DNA from: Poronia punctata
Taxonomy: Eukaryota; Ascomycota; Sordariomycetes; Xylariales; Xylariaceae
DNA length: 64,000 bases
Direction of reading: 5' to 3'
NCBI GenBank assembly: GCA_022579005.1
Contig: MU401464.1
Coordinates: 318,805 to 382,804, forward strand
Shown here in pieces: positions 21,525 through 34,987 of the stretch. Numbering within the stretch: position 1 is the stretch's first letter; each line of letters opens with the position of its first letter. The notes beneath the pieces were generated by a model. It was not told the origin of the DNA. It worked only from the letters and a program-made list of their open reading frames with translations, and ran no database searches. Both the position numbers and the translations under genes were made by a program.

Positions 21525-24500
21525 ATGGCGGAGATCAAGATTGATGCCAAGCTCTTCCATGAGCGCGTCTCGCATTTTATTAGTGCCTGGAAGAATGACA
21601 AGCGCGCTTCTGAGAATGGCGTCTTTGCTGGTGCCTCCTCGATTGTCATCATGATGGGCAAGGTCGAGGAAAACCCCGAATTCCACAAGAACAATGCGAT
21701 GCATGTAAGGATTATCCCCATTCCACTCGTCCATCGTAACGTATCCTGTTTTTTTGCGCCTTCAGGCCTTGCAATCGCCCAGCTGCTGACGCTCCATGTT
21801 TAGTTCTGGTTATTAGGCTACGAATTTCCAACCACGCTCATGCTATTCACCACCGAGAAGTTATACATCGTTACTACGGCGAAGAAAGGTACCCGACCCA
21901 ACCATATACCAACTCCCTATTACCATCGGATAGCATGTTAACCGGGTACTAGCCAAACATCTGGAGCCTCTGACCAAAGGGAAGTTCCCCTTAGAGGTGC
22001 TTGTCAGAGCCAAGGACGCTGCCGTCAATGAGAAACACTTCGCCACCATTGCGGACACAATCAAGTCAGCCGGGGTAAGTTGTTAATCCGTATCCTCACA
22101 AGTTACGTCATTGGAGCGACCACTAACTCCAACGACCCTCACAGAAAAAAGTAGGCGTCCTCACCAAGGACACGTCAAAGGGCCCATTCGTCGATGAATG
22201 GAAGAAGGTTTTCAAGGAAAAGTGCGGAGACACCGAAGAGGTCGATATAGCTGCTGCCCTGTCTGCCGCAGCCTTCTCCATCAAGGATGAGACCGAACTA
22301 CGTGCCATGCGGACTGCCTCAAAAGCTTGCGTCGCTCTTATGAACCCTTTCTTCTTGGACCAGATGTCGGACATCTTGGACCAGGAGAAGAAGGTCAAGC
22401 ACAGCGCCCTAGCCCAGACCGTCGACTCGAAATTAGACGACGAGAAATGGTGGAAGACAGTCGAATTACCTAATAAGCAAAAGCTGCCTCCCGATTTCGA
22501 TCCTGCGTCGCTCGATTGGTACCTCGGGCCGGCAGTGCAGAGCGGTGGCAAGTATGACCTGAAGCTCCATGCGGAACCGACGAATGATAACCTCCATGCT
22601 GGTGTCATTATCGCTGGTATGGGCTTGCGGTACAAGTCCTACAGCTCTGTGATCGCGAGAACCTTCCTCGTCGACCCCAATAAAACGCAAGAAAATGTCT
22701 ACAAGGTTCTTCACACGGCGCACAATATAGCACTGAAAGAGATACGAGATGGTGCCATCGCCAAGGATGTTTACAACAAAGTCCTCGGATATATCCGCTC
22801 GAAGAAACCCGACCTAGAAAAGCACTTTGTGAAGAATGTGGGCTGGGGAATCGGTATCGAGAGCAAGGATACGACCTTGGTGCTGAACGGCAAGAACACA
22901 CGCGCATTGAAGAACGGGATGACTCTATGTGTCACGACCGGCTTTACGGACGTCGAAAATCCCTCGCCGCAGGATAAGCTGAGCAAGAATTACTCGCTCG
23001 TTATCACAGACACCATTCGGGTAACCGAAGGCGAACCAGTTATATTTACCGGCCATGCGCCTTCCGAGCTGGATGCCACGTCTTTCTTCTTCAAGGACGA
23101 CGAAGAGATCCAGCCCACGCCTAAAAAGGAGAAAAAAGACACGAGGGTTGGCGCTGTTGCTACAAAGAACATCACCAATACACGTCTCCGCTCAGAGCGT
23201 ACCGCGCAGGTTGATGAAGATCAAGAGAAGAGGCGTCGGGAACACCAGAAAGAGCTGGCTGCCAAAAAGCAAAAAGAAGGCCTTGCCAGATTCGCGGAAT
23301 CAACAAGCGGCCAGAACGGCACCGAGGTCAAGAAATTCAAGAAGTTCGAATCTTACAAGCGAGACAGTCAACTTCCAGGCCGGGTCAAGAATCTGGAAAT
23401 CATGGTGGATCAGAAAAACCATACAGTGATACTTCCAGTCATGGGGCGGCCCGTTCCCTTTCACATCCACACGATAAAGAACGCCAGCAAGAATGACGAG
23501 GGCGAGTGGTCCTATTTACGAATCAACTTCTTATCCCCAGGCCAAGGAGTGGGGAGAAAAGATGACCAGCCGTTCGAGGATGCTTCTGCACACTTCGTCA
23601 GAAGTCTGACTTTCCGCTCCCTCAATGGCGCTCGATACGAAGAGATCGCAACTCAGATTTCCAACATAAAGAAAGAAGCGACGAAGAAGGAACAAGAGAA
23701 GAAGGACATGGAAGATGTTGTTGAGCAGGATAAGCTCGTCGAGATACGGAGTAAGTCAAATTCGGTGGGGAATGCATGAGGCTTGGTTACTAATGCTTCG
23801 GCAGATCGTCGGCCTCCCGTCATGGACAATCTTTATATCCGTCCTGCCATGGAAGGCAAACGTGTTCCCGGAAAACTTGAGATTCATCAGAACGGTATCC
23901 GATACCAATCGCCGCTTAGCACGCAGCAGCGGGTTGACGTTCTATTTTCCAACATCCGCCACTTGTTCTTCCAGCCTTGTGCGCACGAGCTCATCGTCGT
24001 GATTCATATCCACTTAAAGGATCCTATTCTGATTGGTAACAAGAAGAAGACCAAGGATGTGCAATTCTACAGGGAAGCGACGGATATCCAGTTCGACGAG
24101 ACGGGTAACCGGAAGCGAAAATACCGATACGGAGACGAAGACGAGTTCGAGGCCGAACAGGAAGAGAGGCGACGGAGGGCGGAATTGGATCGTTTATTCA
24201 AGCAATTCGCCGATAAGATTGCAGACGCGGGCAAGAACGAGGGTGTCGAGGTGGACATGCCCCTCCGTGAGCTTGGTTTCAACGGCGTTCCTTTCCGCAG
24301 CAACGTCTACATCCAACCTACGACGGACTGCCTTATCCAAGTGACGGAGCCTCCGTTCATGGTGATCACGCTCGAAGATATTGAGATTGCTCACCTCGAA
24401 CGTGTTCAGTTTGGCCTCAAAAACTTTGATCTTGTCTTTGTTTTCAAGGATTTCAGCCGTACACCGTTCCACGTCAATACGATACCGGTTGAGTCTTTGG

Positions 24501-24907
24501 AAGATGTCAAAGAGTGGCTGGATTCGTCCGATATAGCCTATACCGAAGGCCGTCTCAACCTGAACTGGCCTACGATCATGAAGACTGTGACAGCGGATAC
24601 GCACACCTTCTTCGCAGATGGCGGTTGGGCATTCCTCCAGGCGGATTCTGATGACGAGGACGACGAGGAGGAAGAAGAGTCCAATTTCGAAGTCTCGGAA
24701 TCCGAGCTTGAAGCGGCAAGCGAGTCTAGCGAAGACGACTCGGACTTTGATAGTAATGCGTCCGAGGAAGCTAGCGAGGAAGCCTCCGACGACGAAGATG
24801 AGGAGGAAGGCGAGGATTGGGATGAGTTGGAGAAGAAGGCCAAGAGAAAAGATCGCGAGAGCGGCTTGGAGGAGGAAGAAAACAGCCGCAAGAAGAGAAG
24901 ACGGTAA
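21525..24907 (+). CDS. SPT16: SPT16, large subunit of the FACT histone chaperone
   Basis: Exons 21525-21704, 21804-21888, 21953-22074, 22145-23750 and 23805-24907 encode 1031 residues, the normal Spt16 size. FACT (Spt16-Pob3) opens and rebuilds nucleosomes during transcription and replication. The N-terminal aminopeptidase-like domain, which is not a working peptidase in this family, runs to about residue 440 ([11 protein letters not shown] near 61; GWGIGIE and CVTTGF later). A charged linker and the middle tandem-PH region follow, with [31 protein letters not shown] and [21 protein letters not shown]. The acidic C-terminal domain (about 930-1010) is Asp/Glu/Ser-rich and ends in a basic KKRRR, probably a nuclear localisation signal. 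All five splice junctions keep the conserved sequence continuous. Confidence 0.97.
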
Positions 24908-26062
24908 ATGGAAACCGTCTGTCGCCCGCGTTTCCACTTATACGGTGGTTTCTTGTTTATTAATCATGGCCCAAATATGGTTGGTGCTTTCTCAAGCTCT
25001 TATTCTCTTTCAAAAGTTTTGCCCGGCCTAAATCATGGACGGCGGGCTATGGGAAGATGCGTCGAAATCGACGGTAGGCACGGCAGGCTTTTTCCTCGTT
25101 TCACCCCCGCGAGGTGGTTTCAGGCGATTCGGGCTTTGTTTGGGCTCGGACAGGTCATCAACAGCTGTGCAAATTGCGTAGCAAGTGCTTACATAGTCGC
25201 GGGATTTCGGATGAGCGAGACACAGGAGTACTTTCTTTTTCTACGCTGTGGTGTTTGCATTGTAGTATGTATAAGGTTGTAAATGGTTGCCCGAGAAACG
25301 GGTTCCAATGGGTAGTGGATTGACAAATATATTGTAATATCGCCTTCGCCTTTCTCTCTCATCGCTTTACTCGTATTGACTGGTTCCCTCTGTTGCCTTG
25401 ATTAGTTTCTCTACTTTATTAGTGAATTTAAGCTTCTGTCTGCCATATCAGATTATGCGTCCATGTCAGCGTTTCGTAAAACTTCAGCCGTCTTGCTTAA
25501 TTGCTTTCATTATAATCGCCCCCTAAAGTTACTTAGTCTAATAAGATGAATCGTGCGTGGTTACTACTAGCCAAATAAATAGCACAACCTACTCCTACTA
25601 GGTATTATGTTCTTAGGCCCATGTGTATATATATTCCAAAAAAAGTTGCACTTGTTAATATCACTTTCGTGGTGTTTTCATTTATCTACATAGTTTAGGG
25701 GTGTGTTATGTCTCTTGACCGTAGAACTTGTATTTGATCTACGGACGTTGGTTGGGCTATAAAACCGGAAAAGGGGTATAAATAAATTTTTTCTTTCAAA
25801 CCAACCGACCAGACGACCGCTTGCTTAAGGATAAAAGACAAAAAGGCCACACAATTTCCACCAAATAATTGTCAATCGTCTCCTCTTTCAGTTTTCGTTC
25901 GTCGTTTATTCATGAATGGGATTTAATTAGGCATTAGATAAGATAGAAGGGTATGTCTTTTTCGTTATGAGATGAAGATGTGAATTTTGATGAGCGTGTA
26001 AATAGTTAGGTAGGTTAGGTTAGGTAGGTGGTGAGATCACGGGACCCGTACAGACTCTCTTT
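24908..26062. other. Convergent intergenic region, SPT16/PalI-like
   Basis: 1.15 kb between convergent genes. It should hold both 3' UTRs. Tandem TAGGTTAGGT words lie at about 26008-26030. No gene supported. Confidence 0.5.
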
Positions 26063-26875
26063 TTAAAAGAGGCGGAAGCGGCGGCGAGGCGGGGATTGTG
26101 AGGGCGCCATCTTGGTCTCGTGGTGGCGGCTGTCGCGACGGCGATGGAGACGGGCGCTGCAGCAGGTGAAGAAGAGGATGATGGTGGCGAACAGGCAGAG
26201 GATGGCGGCGACGAGGGTGGTCCAGGAGGCGGCGCCCCAGTGGGCGCGGACGTTGTTGTCGGCTTCGTTGATGTTGGACTTGATGATGGAGAAGCAGACG
26301 AAGTCGGTGATGAGCACGACCAGGACGACGACAAAGGTAATCAGGGAACCTAGGGACGCGAGGAAACTGCCGACGACGCCGGCGCCGAGCGACATGAGGA
26401 AGGCGATGAAGGCGAGGCCGGTCGCGATCGGGTGCAAGATCATGACCTTGGTCAGGGCCTTGGCCGTGTCGTGGGCATAGTCGGAGAGATCTCCTCCTCC
26501 TAGACTACCCTTGACGACCGCAGCTGGGTCATAGCCGATCATCGAGTCACTGCATGATATCAATCCGCTTCTAGAAATGTATGTTAGCAGTAGCACCAAG
26601 ACAAGTGGGAGAAAGCATCCCAGTGCTGATATAGGGGGGGCAACTTACGATCGAATATCCTGCGTGCAATAACCAAAGGTGCCAAAGGTGATGCCCGGGA
26701 AGCGTTCATTATCTTCGTCTCTAAAGTATGTCGGCCGATGGTCACCACCGAGGTCGACCTTTAGAAGGGAGATGCTCGAAACTACCGGTGCGGAGATGTC
26801 GGTGATGATAAGAAGTACCGTGGCGGCGAAAAGGAAAAAGGTTCCGAGATGGTGCAAGAAGCCGGTCCGTGCCAT
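26063..26875 (-). CDS. PalI/SUR7-family four-helix membrane protein
   Basis: Exons 26875-26649 and 26549-26063 encode 237 residues. The intron (99 bp, GTAAGT donor, TGCAG acceptor) restores frame. Four hydrophobic helices are visible: near the N-terminus (GTFFLFAATVLLIITDI), then three in the second half. A predicted external loop between helices 1 and 2 carries the family-type FGTFGYC motif and later IGYDP. This is the layout of the SUR7/PalI (Rim9) family: Sur7-like eisosome proteins, or the PalI sensor component of ambient-pH signalling. Length and the short basic C-terminal tail (RRRDSRHH...RRRFRLF) do not decide between them; classical PalI has a much longer tail. Location should be the plasma membrane. 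Confidence 0.75.
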
Positions 26876-28234
26876 TGTCAAGGTATTAATAAGTAATTAT
26901 TGGCCAAGATAACCCGTAAACTACAGTGTATGTGGTACGATCCGGTGGAGAGAGTGAGAGATGCGTCAAATGCAGAAGTGGTGCCAGAGGGAAGAGAGAC
27001 GAGGCAGATAATCTAGATATACGGAGCGGCACGGCACGAGTACGGCTAGCCAGCCAGACGGATTTGCATTATAATGGACCAATCATGGACATATTACACC
27101 ACTGCGTAACCATCCCGTCAGACTTTATTTCATCGACGAAAAAACTTGAATCCGATCCGATGCGTCGCCAATATCGCACGTGTTCGCCGCCAAGAGGCAC
27201 AATTGCCGGATCAACAGGCGACGTCATCCACTGGTTTAATATCTGATTGGTGCATCTCCTCCATGCCCCTGTCGTATATCGTTAGTTGCAGGCGATAATT
27301 ATTTGGGATAAGCTAGAATAGGCTTGAATCGTCTGTGATTGCCTGGGGTGTTCTGCGACGGGATTCGAGAGAAGCTGTGACGTCGGCGGCTTAAGGCTTG
27401 ATGTTGGTCTTGGCGCTGAGCTTGGCTGTGTACCTCGCATCCATCCAGGCATCCTCGGTATCCAGGCAGACAGGACAGGGGGCCGAGGGGGAACAGGCCT
27501 GCCGCAGCGCCCGCTCTCCAGCAGAAGCAGGGGTAATTTTCGGTGCAGAGACTTGGCGTATTTCTTGTTTTGGTGGCAGGCTGAACCAATGTAGACGTCA
27601 TCTCCACATATCCTCTGCCTGTGGTTCGACAAATGTCAAGATGAAAACTGGTTAATGCAGTTTACCTACCTTGTACGTCTACGAGTAGGAGCAACATTTC
27701 CGATTGTTTCTCGGAAGCCCCCTGCTGAAGCCAACCACCGTTAAAATCCACAATCTTCGTTCCGATAACCGATATCACGCATGTGAATAACTGCATTTCT
27801 CTTCTGTTGTCCATGGCCGGTTATCCGATTCTTCAACAGCGGAAATGTAGAGTGTGTAGACCATCCCATATACGTCCTAGCGTCATGGTAGCGAATAGAA
27901 TCATGACAAGTTTCTGCAAGTCCGTGGTGACCAGCCTGGAGAAAAGATCATGTGAGGCAATGCATGATAATGTCCTCAGCCCACTAGTTGACGTAAGCAC
28001 CAGGCGCAGTTGTTTTCAACTAATCCTCTTCAACAACCCAGCCACTTTACGAGTACGTCTATATGCCGCGTACAGGTATAGTCAAGGAGATGGTTATCCT
28101 TCCCCAGACTGGTGTGTGATTGGTGTCGAAACTTAAAGTATCTAGCAAAGATGCTCATAACCCAGTTGCAGTGTGCGCAGCTGGAGTTGGTTTTGAGCTG
28201 AAAAGCCTTTTGAGATATTTGTGCAGATAGTTTT
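26876..28234. other. Intergenic region with possible small gene
   Basis: 1.36 kb without a confident gene. A tentative two-exon minus-strand gene (27814 to about 27391) and an overlapping plus-strand frame with a hydrophobic leader (27401-27655) compete here; see the finding. The rest holds no recognisable feature. Confidence 0.4.
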
Positions 28235-29267
28235 TCATTGCTTTAGTAAGCGCTGAAAGTCGGCGTTGCCAAGGAGGCCTCTCGGTTTGCGAGCAGGGAC
28301 CGCTTTCGGCCATTCAAAACTCGTCTTTTGATTTTCTGTCGTTCCCTCGGAAGTTTTTGTCGAGTCGGTAGTTTTCACCTCGGCCTGACAGTCTTCAGCA
28401 AACTGTATGAGGCTTTTCATTATTTTTGGAGTATCTTGTGCGGCTCCTCTACGCCGTATGCGCTCCAGGAAGAAGGCTTCGCGCGCAGACCAGCGTTGCT
28501 TTCCCAAAAGTGTATGTGCAGCTCCCTCGCGAGCATTCTCAGCGTGACCGTCCGAGTCGGGCGACAACCGGTTGCCTGTCTCCCAATCGCGAAGGCCCGG
28601 CGCCATAGCCCCTGCGGGAACAATGCGCTTCAAAGCGGCAGAAACATAAGTGTCGGTCCTGCCATCGTTCGGCCATCGGTCGTGAAGGGGGTTCTTCCGG
28701 ACTTCGGCGTTATGGTTGTAACTCTGGTTCGTCGGAAATATATGAAGGGTGAAGTTCCTATGTTCCAGCTGCAGGTTCTGGAGAGCCGATGTCGGTGTAG
28801 ATGAGCCGGCAGGGTGCAAATCGACTGGAGGCGCAATCAGGCCGTTAAGGTGCAGTTCAGACCACACAGTGCTGCTGTACGGCCCATCGCCGCCGGCTTT
28901 TTCCGTATATACAGTCCTTTCTAGGGGAGAGTTCTCGAGAAGGGTTGTAGCTGCCTCGGGTCTTGTGGTAACGACGATGAATGAGGAGTTGTCCTACATG
29001 CCCCGAGGACACATTGTATTAGCAAGTTGGTCAACTGCTGTAAGCGGTAACAATCAATTCGGAATCTAGAAGAAGCAAGTACAGCCTATAACGAACCTGG
29101 AGTTTCTTGAATGTCTCAATTGATTCTTGCGTGGACTTCTGTAGTGCGGCAAGCACAGCCCGTCGTTCACTAAAGTTCCTTGGTGACGGAATGCATTTGA
29201 CGTACAACGACCGGGAAGTAAGCGAGAACGGCTTTAACTGGGACAGCGCAGATCCAGTATTCGCCAT
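28235..29267 (-). CDS. Unassigned protein, two exons
   Basis: Exons 29267-29097 and 28993-28235 encode 309 residues. The 103-bp intron has a GTTCGT donor, a GCTAATAC branch site and a GTAG acceptor, and it joins two phase-0 exons. I do not recognise the family. Near the N-terminus SLYVKCIPSP, an alanine/leucine helix and SSFIVVTT give a beta-alpha-beta pattern reminiscent of an RNA-recognition fold. No signal peptide or membrane helix is clear. The C-terminal third is rich in Lys, Glu and Thr and ends in a basic RKPRGLLGNADFQRLL segment. A nuclear or mitochondrial RNA-associated role is possible but is inference only. Confidence 0.6.
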
Positions 29268-29716
29268 CTTTGGAAGTGAATATTTTTCGGTGTACGGCTA
29301 TCCTAGTTTTAGCAAAAAGGAAGCTTTCATGTTCTGTCCTGTCGCTCAGTATGTCAAACATGCTGAGCAATGAGGGCATTGCTGTTCTAGGCTAATGAAG
29401 CTCTGGTAAAGCAACCAACTACAGTACCTAGCTGATATCGATAAGATAAAGAGGGGCCAGGATGCGGGAGGCCCTCTATTCGCGGCATGTCTTGGCAAAC
29501 CTGCTTCTGACCTACCCCTATTTGGTTTCAAGACTACGAGTACAGACCCCAGACAGGCTGATACGAGTACCTATTCGTATGTCATATGTACACCTATGTA
29601 ATACCATGAAACTCCCAAGTCAAGTCTTGCATGAGCTATCAGATTTATAGGTTGCATATGACCTAGATTAGGTCGTTTGTATCCCATTAATACGGCACCC
29701 AATACAGACTTTGATG

Positions 29717-29772
29717 GGATGGGTTGCCTGGGATGGGTTACCTAGGATGGGTTACATATAATGGGTTACATA
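29717..29772. repeat. Four tandem 14-bp units
   Basis: GGATGGGTTGCCTG, GGATGGGTTACCTA, GGATGGGTTACATA and TAATGGGTTACATA follow head to tail. Divergence rises from left to right, which fits slippage followed by point mutation. Confidence 0.85.
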
Positions 29773-32700
29773 TACAGCTCGAAGTTCGACATGCTCTTCC
29801 TGCTGCCGCAATGCTCAATGGAAAGTATGGGCGTTAACCAATGTCCCGGTGGCATTTGTTGGAGTCACATGACACCAAGTAGCCAGCCTGAGCATGCCTA
29901 TCCGGAGTGGTTTGTGTAGAATGGCATGGCACTTTGGGAGCCAGGTGTGAAAAATTACTTGTAGTAGCGGCGGCACACACATGGGCAGACTCACTCGTGG
30001 ATGAAGACATAGGTACTGTAGGTCACACCATTTAGGCAGAGGCAGTGCCCAGTTTATCGGTATTGCCTCTTCTTGAAGTGGAAAGTACCCCAACCAGCCC
30101 GTTCGCTCTTCCCTTCTAATTTCCAGTTTCCTCTTCTTCAAGGGAGCAGTCGCCCCGGCCCAAGAGTGCCCTTAGCATGGCACCTGTTGATGGGTTTATC
30201 ATCGATGGCTTCGAGTATTTGGCGCCTCGGGCGAAGATAAGCGCCTCTCTGGCCAATCCCCATACAACAAACCTGTCCCAACGGAGTAACCCGCCTACTC
30301 GGGACAAAACAACGGAGGTTGACGCCGTGCCTCCTCCTGGGTAGGACGTGGTGGTTGCATGGGTGGAGATCGAAATGCCTAGCAAGAGCGGTATGAACGG
30401 TACGCACTGTATCGCAATGTTCCCGACAGACTTCGTGTTACATGGGAGCAGAGGTCGGGCATACTCGTACGTAGGTATATATCTACTGCTGATATCAGCG
30501 TCGAATGAGGGGGAGCCTGTCGATATTACCCCACAAGGTTGGCTTCTTCATACAGTCAATAACGAAAACCACCAATTAGGGCTGAGACATCCGGACGGAC
30601 GGAATTTAGGTGCTTCGTTGCAATCTCACAGAGGACGGGTTCGAATAGTGAGAGTCACACGATGGCAGCTCCGCCACATCTCGAGTTGAAATTACCAAGA
30701 GTCTCTACACCCTTCCGTGGAGTTATCGCTCTCCATAACTGCACCATGTGAACGGGACGGCACCAAGAATCGAGAGATAAGCAGAACGTTTGATGCCGAG
30801 CTGCGTAAGCAAATGTACTCCCAGAATAGTACTTGCCGCACACTAACATAAATCCGACATAAGATCCGAGCCAACGTCGCATTGTAGTTATATACTATCT
30901 TAAGATCCCGCGCGAGCTAACAGCAACAATAAACGCCACTAATCACAGCTCATAAATAACGAACACGGCACAGAAGGCGGTTACATCAACTACCGTGGCT
31001 GTTTTTATTGGAGTTTCCTGACTGCGGTATACGTGTTAGTCAGGCACATAATCCCCACCGATTAGGATTCCCGATGGTTTGTGCTCTGCATTTCCGAGAC
31101 GGTCCCGAGGACGAGCAGGTTTCCCAGGCGGCACAGTTCCATCAACATCCCGCTACCATGGTTCCGGGACCTCGTTGTAATGAGACTCGACGCGCAGGGT
31201 CAGAGACCAGCATGAACCCGGAGGATACTACTGTAACGCGGTAGCATGCTTCGAGGATATATTTCCGTATCTCACACACATCAAACACCAATGTAACCAG
31301 CCTGTCGTGCCTTACGTTTACATTTCTAAGAACGATAAAGAAAGTCTGGACCGACAGTACCAAGCCGACAAGGATATCTATTTTTGAGGAACCAGACCTT
31401 TTCCCAATATCCGTACTGCTGATTCCGATATGGACTTTTGGTTCCATACTAGAGAAGCGAACTATTCCTTAAATAAACGTGACCCGTTAACCTTTCTCCC
31501 CTTACATGGCAATATGGCGATGGGGAGAATCGATTGGACGACGCTTTATTGTGGCAAAAGGAGAGATACATTAACCTTGCCCAATCACCGTGCTACGTTA
31601 CGAAACGCCTCCTTTTGCTTTGCTCTCAAACAGAGCCGGGCTACTGGGACAGCCCTAACCTAGAGAACAGGTAACTTGCTTGATGGAGTAACACGTAGAC
31701 AAGTGCGCCATGTTGATTATTATTACTACTACGAGTACCTATTGGGCAGTGGTTTCCGATTCGGTGGAGATTTACACCGAAAGACCGTGATCCAGAACTT
31801 TGGAAAACGCCTGCCTGTCTGCCTGCCACATTTTACAGCAATAAAGAACTGCCCCCCCCTTATTGGCATGTATAGGAAATTGACGACGATTGAAATGCCA
31901 CGAACTTCTATCAACAATATATGTGTCATGATTAGACCGAAGGGAGGTATTAACCTTGATTCTTGGACTCGTACACATAAATAGGGCAGAAATGTATACA
32001 CACTGATTAAACGAGGTCCATCCAGACTCAAATAGGAATTACCCGAAAGAGTATAGAGTCTCGACTCGGGGGTGTGGAGGGGTTGTATTTAGTAAGTAAA
32101 GCCGACGTTGCCAGTTGATGAGTAACAAAAAGTCAGCCCCTTGTTTGTTTAAAATACTGGGGTGAACTGACTCCTTTTACTCGTAGACTTAGAAGAGCCC
32201 CCATCACGTGTTATCGGAAACTAGATGATATGACCACTACACGAGAGCGTGTGTGTGTGTGGGGGGTTTGTCTTGTTTGCTTGTCCACCGGGTCATGTTC
32301 GTACGTATGTATACACGCAGTGTTACCTACTGCAGTGCCTCATGAGATACATAGATAGATGGGTAAGTAATCTAGATACATGGTTAGGTAGGGAGAGGAG
32401 AGGGTGTATAGAGTTTGTCATGTTGTACTATATACGAGTATTATACGATGCGATTTTCTTGGTTTTTTTTTTAAAAAAAAAAGGGGCTGATAAAAAAAAG
32501 ACATATGTTTCTTGCACCCTAGTAATCCGGGTGTGGTGACAAGACAAATCAAGCTTCCCGGCTTAATAGACTTTAGTATCATGACATATACACATAACCA
32601 CAATACGATGTTTTGGTTTGTTTTTTACGAGCAAAGTTTTGTTGTTTTCTAGTTTCCCTACTTGTACGTGTAGATAGAGAAAAAAGTAGCTTAGGTAAAA

Positions 32701-33362
32701 TATGCGGATAGGATTTGCATATAGGTTGCCTATGTACACGTATAAGGTATTCAAAACACAAGTAGGTTAGATGCGTTAGATATGCCGCTGATTTACTAGA
32801 TAAGATCTCAACCAGACAAAAAAACACATATAAATCCCCGGCACCTGATAGATTGATTCTTTATCCCTCCTAGCTGACAGAACTCTTTTGTAAGGTGTAG
32901 ATGTGTCGAGCTAGCATAGATTAGGACTTATGAAGTTTTGACAACCTCTGTCTATAAGTATACACGTTGTAGATAGAATCAAATACATAACCTACTTTGT
33001 TAATTTGGCGCCCTTAGAGGGTTTCAAGTATAGATTAATCAGACATGCTTTAGTATTAGATAGAAGATGAAAGATAGTATAAGACAACCAATGACCTGTT
33101 GTACACAAATATCTGTGTTAGCAAGTGTAAAGTAATATGTACTTATATATAATAGCAGGTATTTATCCGGACATAGCTGCCGTGTTGGACCACATGGGGG
33201 GGCGAGGGGGTAGAAGCAACATGTTACAGTGTAAACACTGTACCGTCTAATTACTATATATAAATACGCCTGACGATCAGCTAGACTAGGTAGTCTTTTA
33301 CACTGTGTATTACGGCATCCATCCCCAATCCCCACTGTAAAAGTAACATCATGTGGATAGGT

Positions 33363-33393
33363 ACAACATACCTATGTAGGTTAGGTATGTTGT
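33363..33393. repeat. Perfect 12-bp inverted repeat
   Basis: ACAACATACCTA (33363-33374) and TAGGTATGTTGT (33382-33393) pair exactly around a 7-base loop. It lies about 130 bp from a smaller palindrome (TACAGTGT/ACACTGTA near 33226-33243) in AT-rich non-coding DNA. Confidence 0.8.
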
Positions 33394-34987
33394 GCACACA
33401 TGAACGTTGTACGAGAAGGTAAGGGAGTAAATATGGGGTTTAGATCATCCTGTTATACCAGATGGTTTGAATTTGTCTTAGACCACCAAAACGTTTGTTC
33501 TCTCGTAGTACACGTAAATAAGGGAGGTAAGTTTGACCAATCATCCATGTTTCATCGAGTTGGTCTCGGTATTTAATAGGTACACACCCTGAGCAGCAAG
33601 CACTTAATTACATTATTACGTGTATGGCTTTATCCAAGGACTTGCAGGAGGATATACTTGCACACAAATCACTCTTGACGCGTCCCACATTTGGTGCCTG
33701 GGCCCCACTTGACTACTGCGAGAAATCCATCCTTCTGGGACGGGTCCCCTAGTAGTCACAGGTTCTTTGAACCCGAGTTTTTGAGCGCTCCCCACTTATG
33801 CCCCGCCGACCAGTCTCTATCCAGCATACAACGCGGAGAGTTGTACCATTACCTGTATCTGTTCGGTTCGGCGCGATTGGTAGATGCAGGGAAGTCAGTC
33901 GCATACCAGCGTGCCAGGGATGAGTGTGCTGCACGTAACAGTCCTGGTACAATCTCCCTGCTCTGATTGCCTCACACTACCCTGTAACCAAATTTTCAGC
34001 ACAACAGGGCCTGTGCCAGTCATATGCCTGGTCTTTCCCCTACACATGACTGTGACGCCTGTTTCGATAGCAAATACCGTAGCAATCGCGACCTTGGGTA
34101 AGGAATTCAATGTGCTTGATAACAGGGCTCTTAGCGAAAGAGAATATTGATATGCACGCGATGGATAATTCCATACGTAGTGGGGTTTGAAACCGTTACC
34201 AAAAATACTTGCCTAGAAATTAAACACGCAGCTACAGCAGTTAGAGCTTCTGCTAAAGTTCAGCTGGTCGCCGGAGAAAAAGTCCCAGTTACCAATCTTG
34301 AGGTTAGACTTATTCCACCTTTGACGATCTAGGAAGAAAAGAGCTTAGTTAACGCAACTACTTGACCAGTTTACCGCCAGTTTACGTCGCCTTGACTGAC
34401 ACTAGGCTGGCGTTCTGGAAGAAGATTCCACGGTGAAGGGACGGATCTGGCACAGTTATTCTTCTTGGACTTACACTGGATACCGACCCAGTAATTAAAG
34501 CGTTGCTGACCCACCACCGCTGTACACCCAGACCCAGATATGTTCGTCCCTGCTGTCGTTAGGGTGTACGCACGCATACATCGTACATGATTATGGTGAG
34601 TATGATGATCATGTACCAGTATTGCGTCGTTTAGATCTGCATTAGCGCGGCACTAAAATGACAGCGCGTTTCCCAGTAGAGCAGGTTTGGATATGGAAAA
34701 CGAAGCTAAAACGCTGCCAAGCCCTATTGAGTCGCTTGAGCGACACCCCACGCCCCCCGGGGGAATGGGATCCCTCTTGGTAATAATATGTACCGTAAAG
34801 GGTCCGCCTTTACAACTTCCTGGGAATCTTGAGGTTTGCTTGAAACGAACTCAACATTCCTGTCTTTGCTCGAATACCTTACCTATGGTATCCAATAACG
34901 CACCGTCGGCCGTCATCGAAAAGCTTCGGCACAGAAAGGAGCGCTCGAAGAGTTGTTTGGGGGGGAGACCAACTTGAGGAGAAGACC

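Larger units (their letters stand above)
29268..34987. other. 5.7-kb gene-poor stretch
   Basis: No gene can be supported. Short frames on both strands overlap and lack domains. Contents: a 14-bp tandem repeat (29717-29772), many TACGAGTA/TACCTA words, an AT-richer part at about 32250-33650, and inverted repeats at 33226-33243 and 33363-33393. Confidence 0.5.

Noticed and set aside
24538..24891. Antisense Ser-rich open frame within SPT16
   Set aside because: It is the mirror of the acidic Asp/Glu/Ser codons of the SPT16 tail, a normal shadow of low-complexity coding DNA.
31142..31447. 101-codon minus-strand frame with hydrophobic stretch
   Set aside because: No start context, no flanking exons that extend it, and no recognisable membrane-protein pattern beyond one hydrophobic run.
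33895..34577. Short Cys-containing minus-strand frames resembling small secreted proteins
   Set aside because: Leader sequences are weak, the frames are disconnected, and no spliced model gave a coherent protein.
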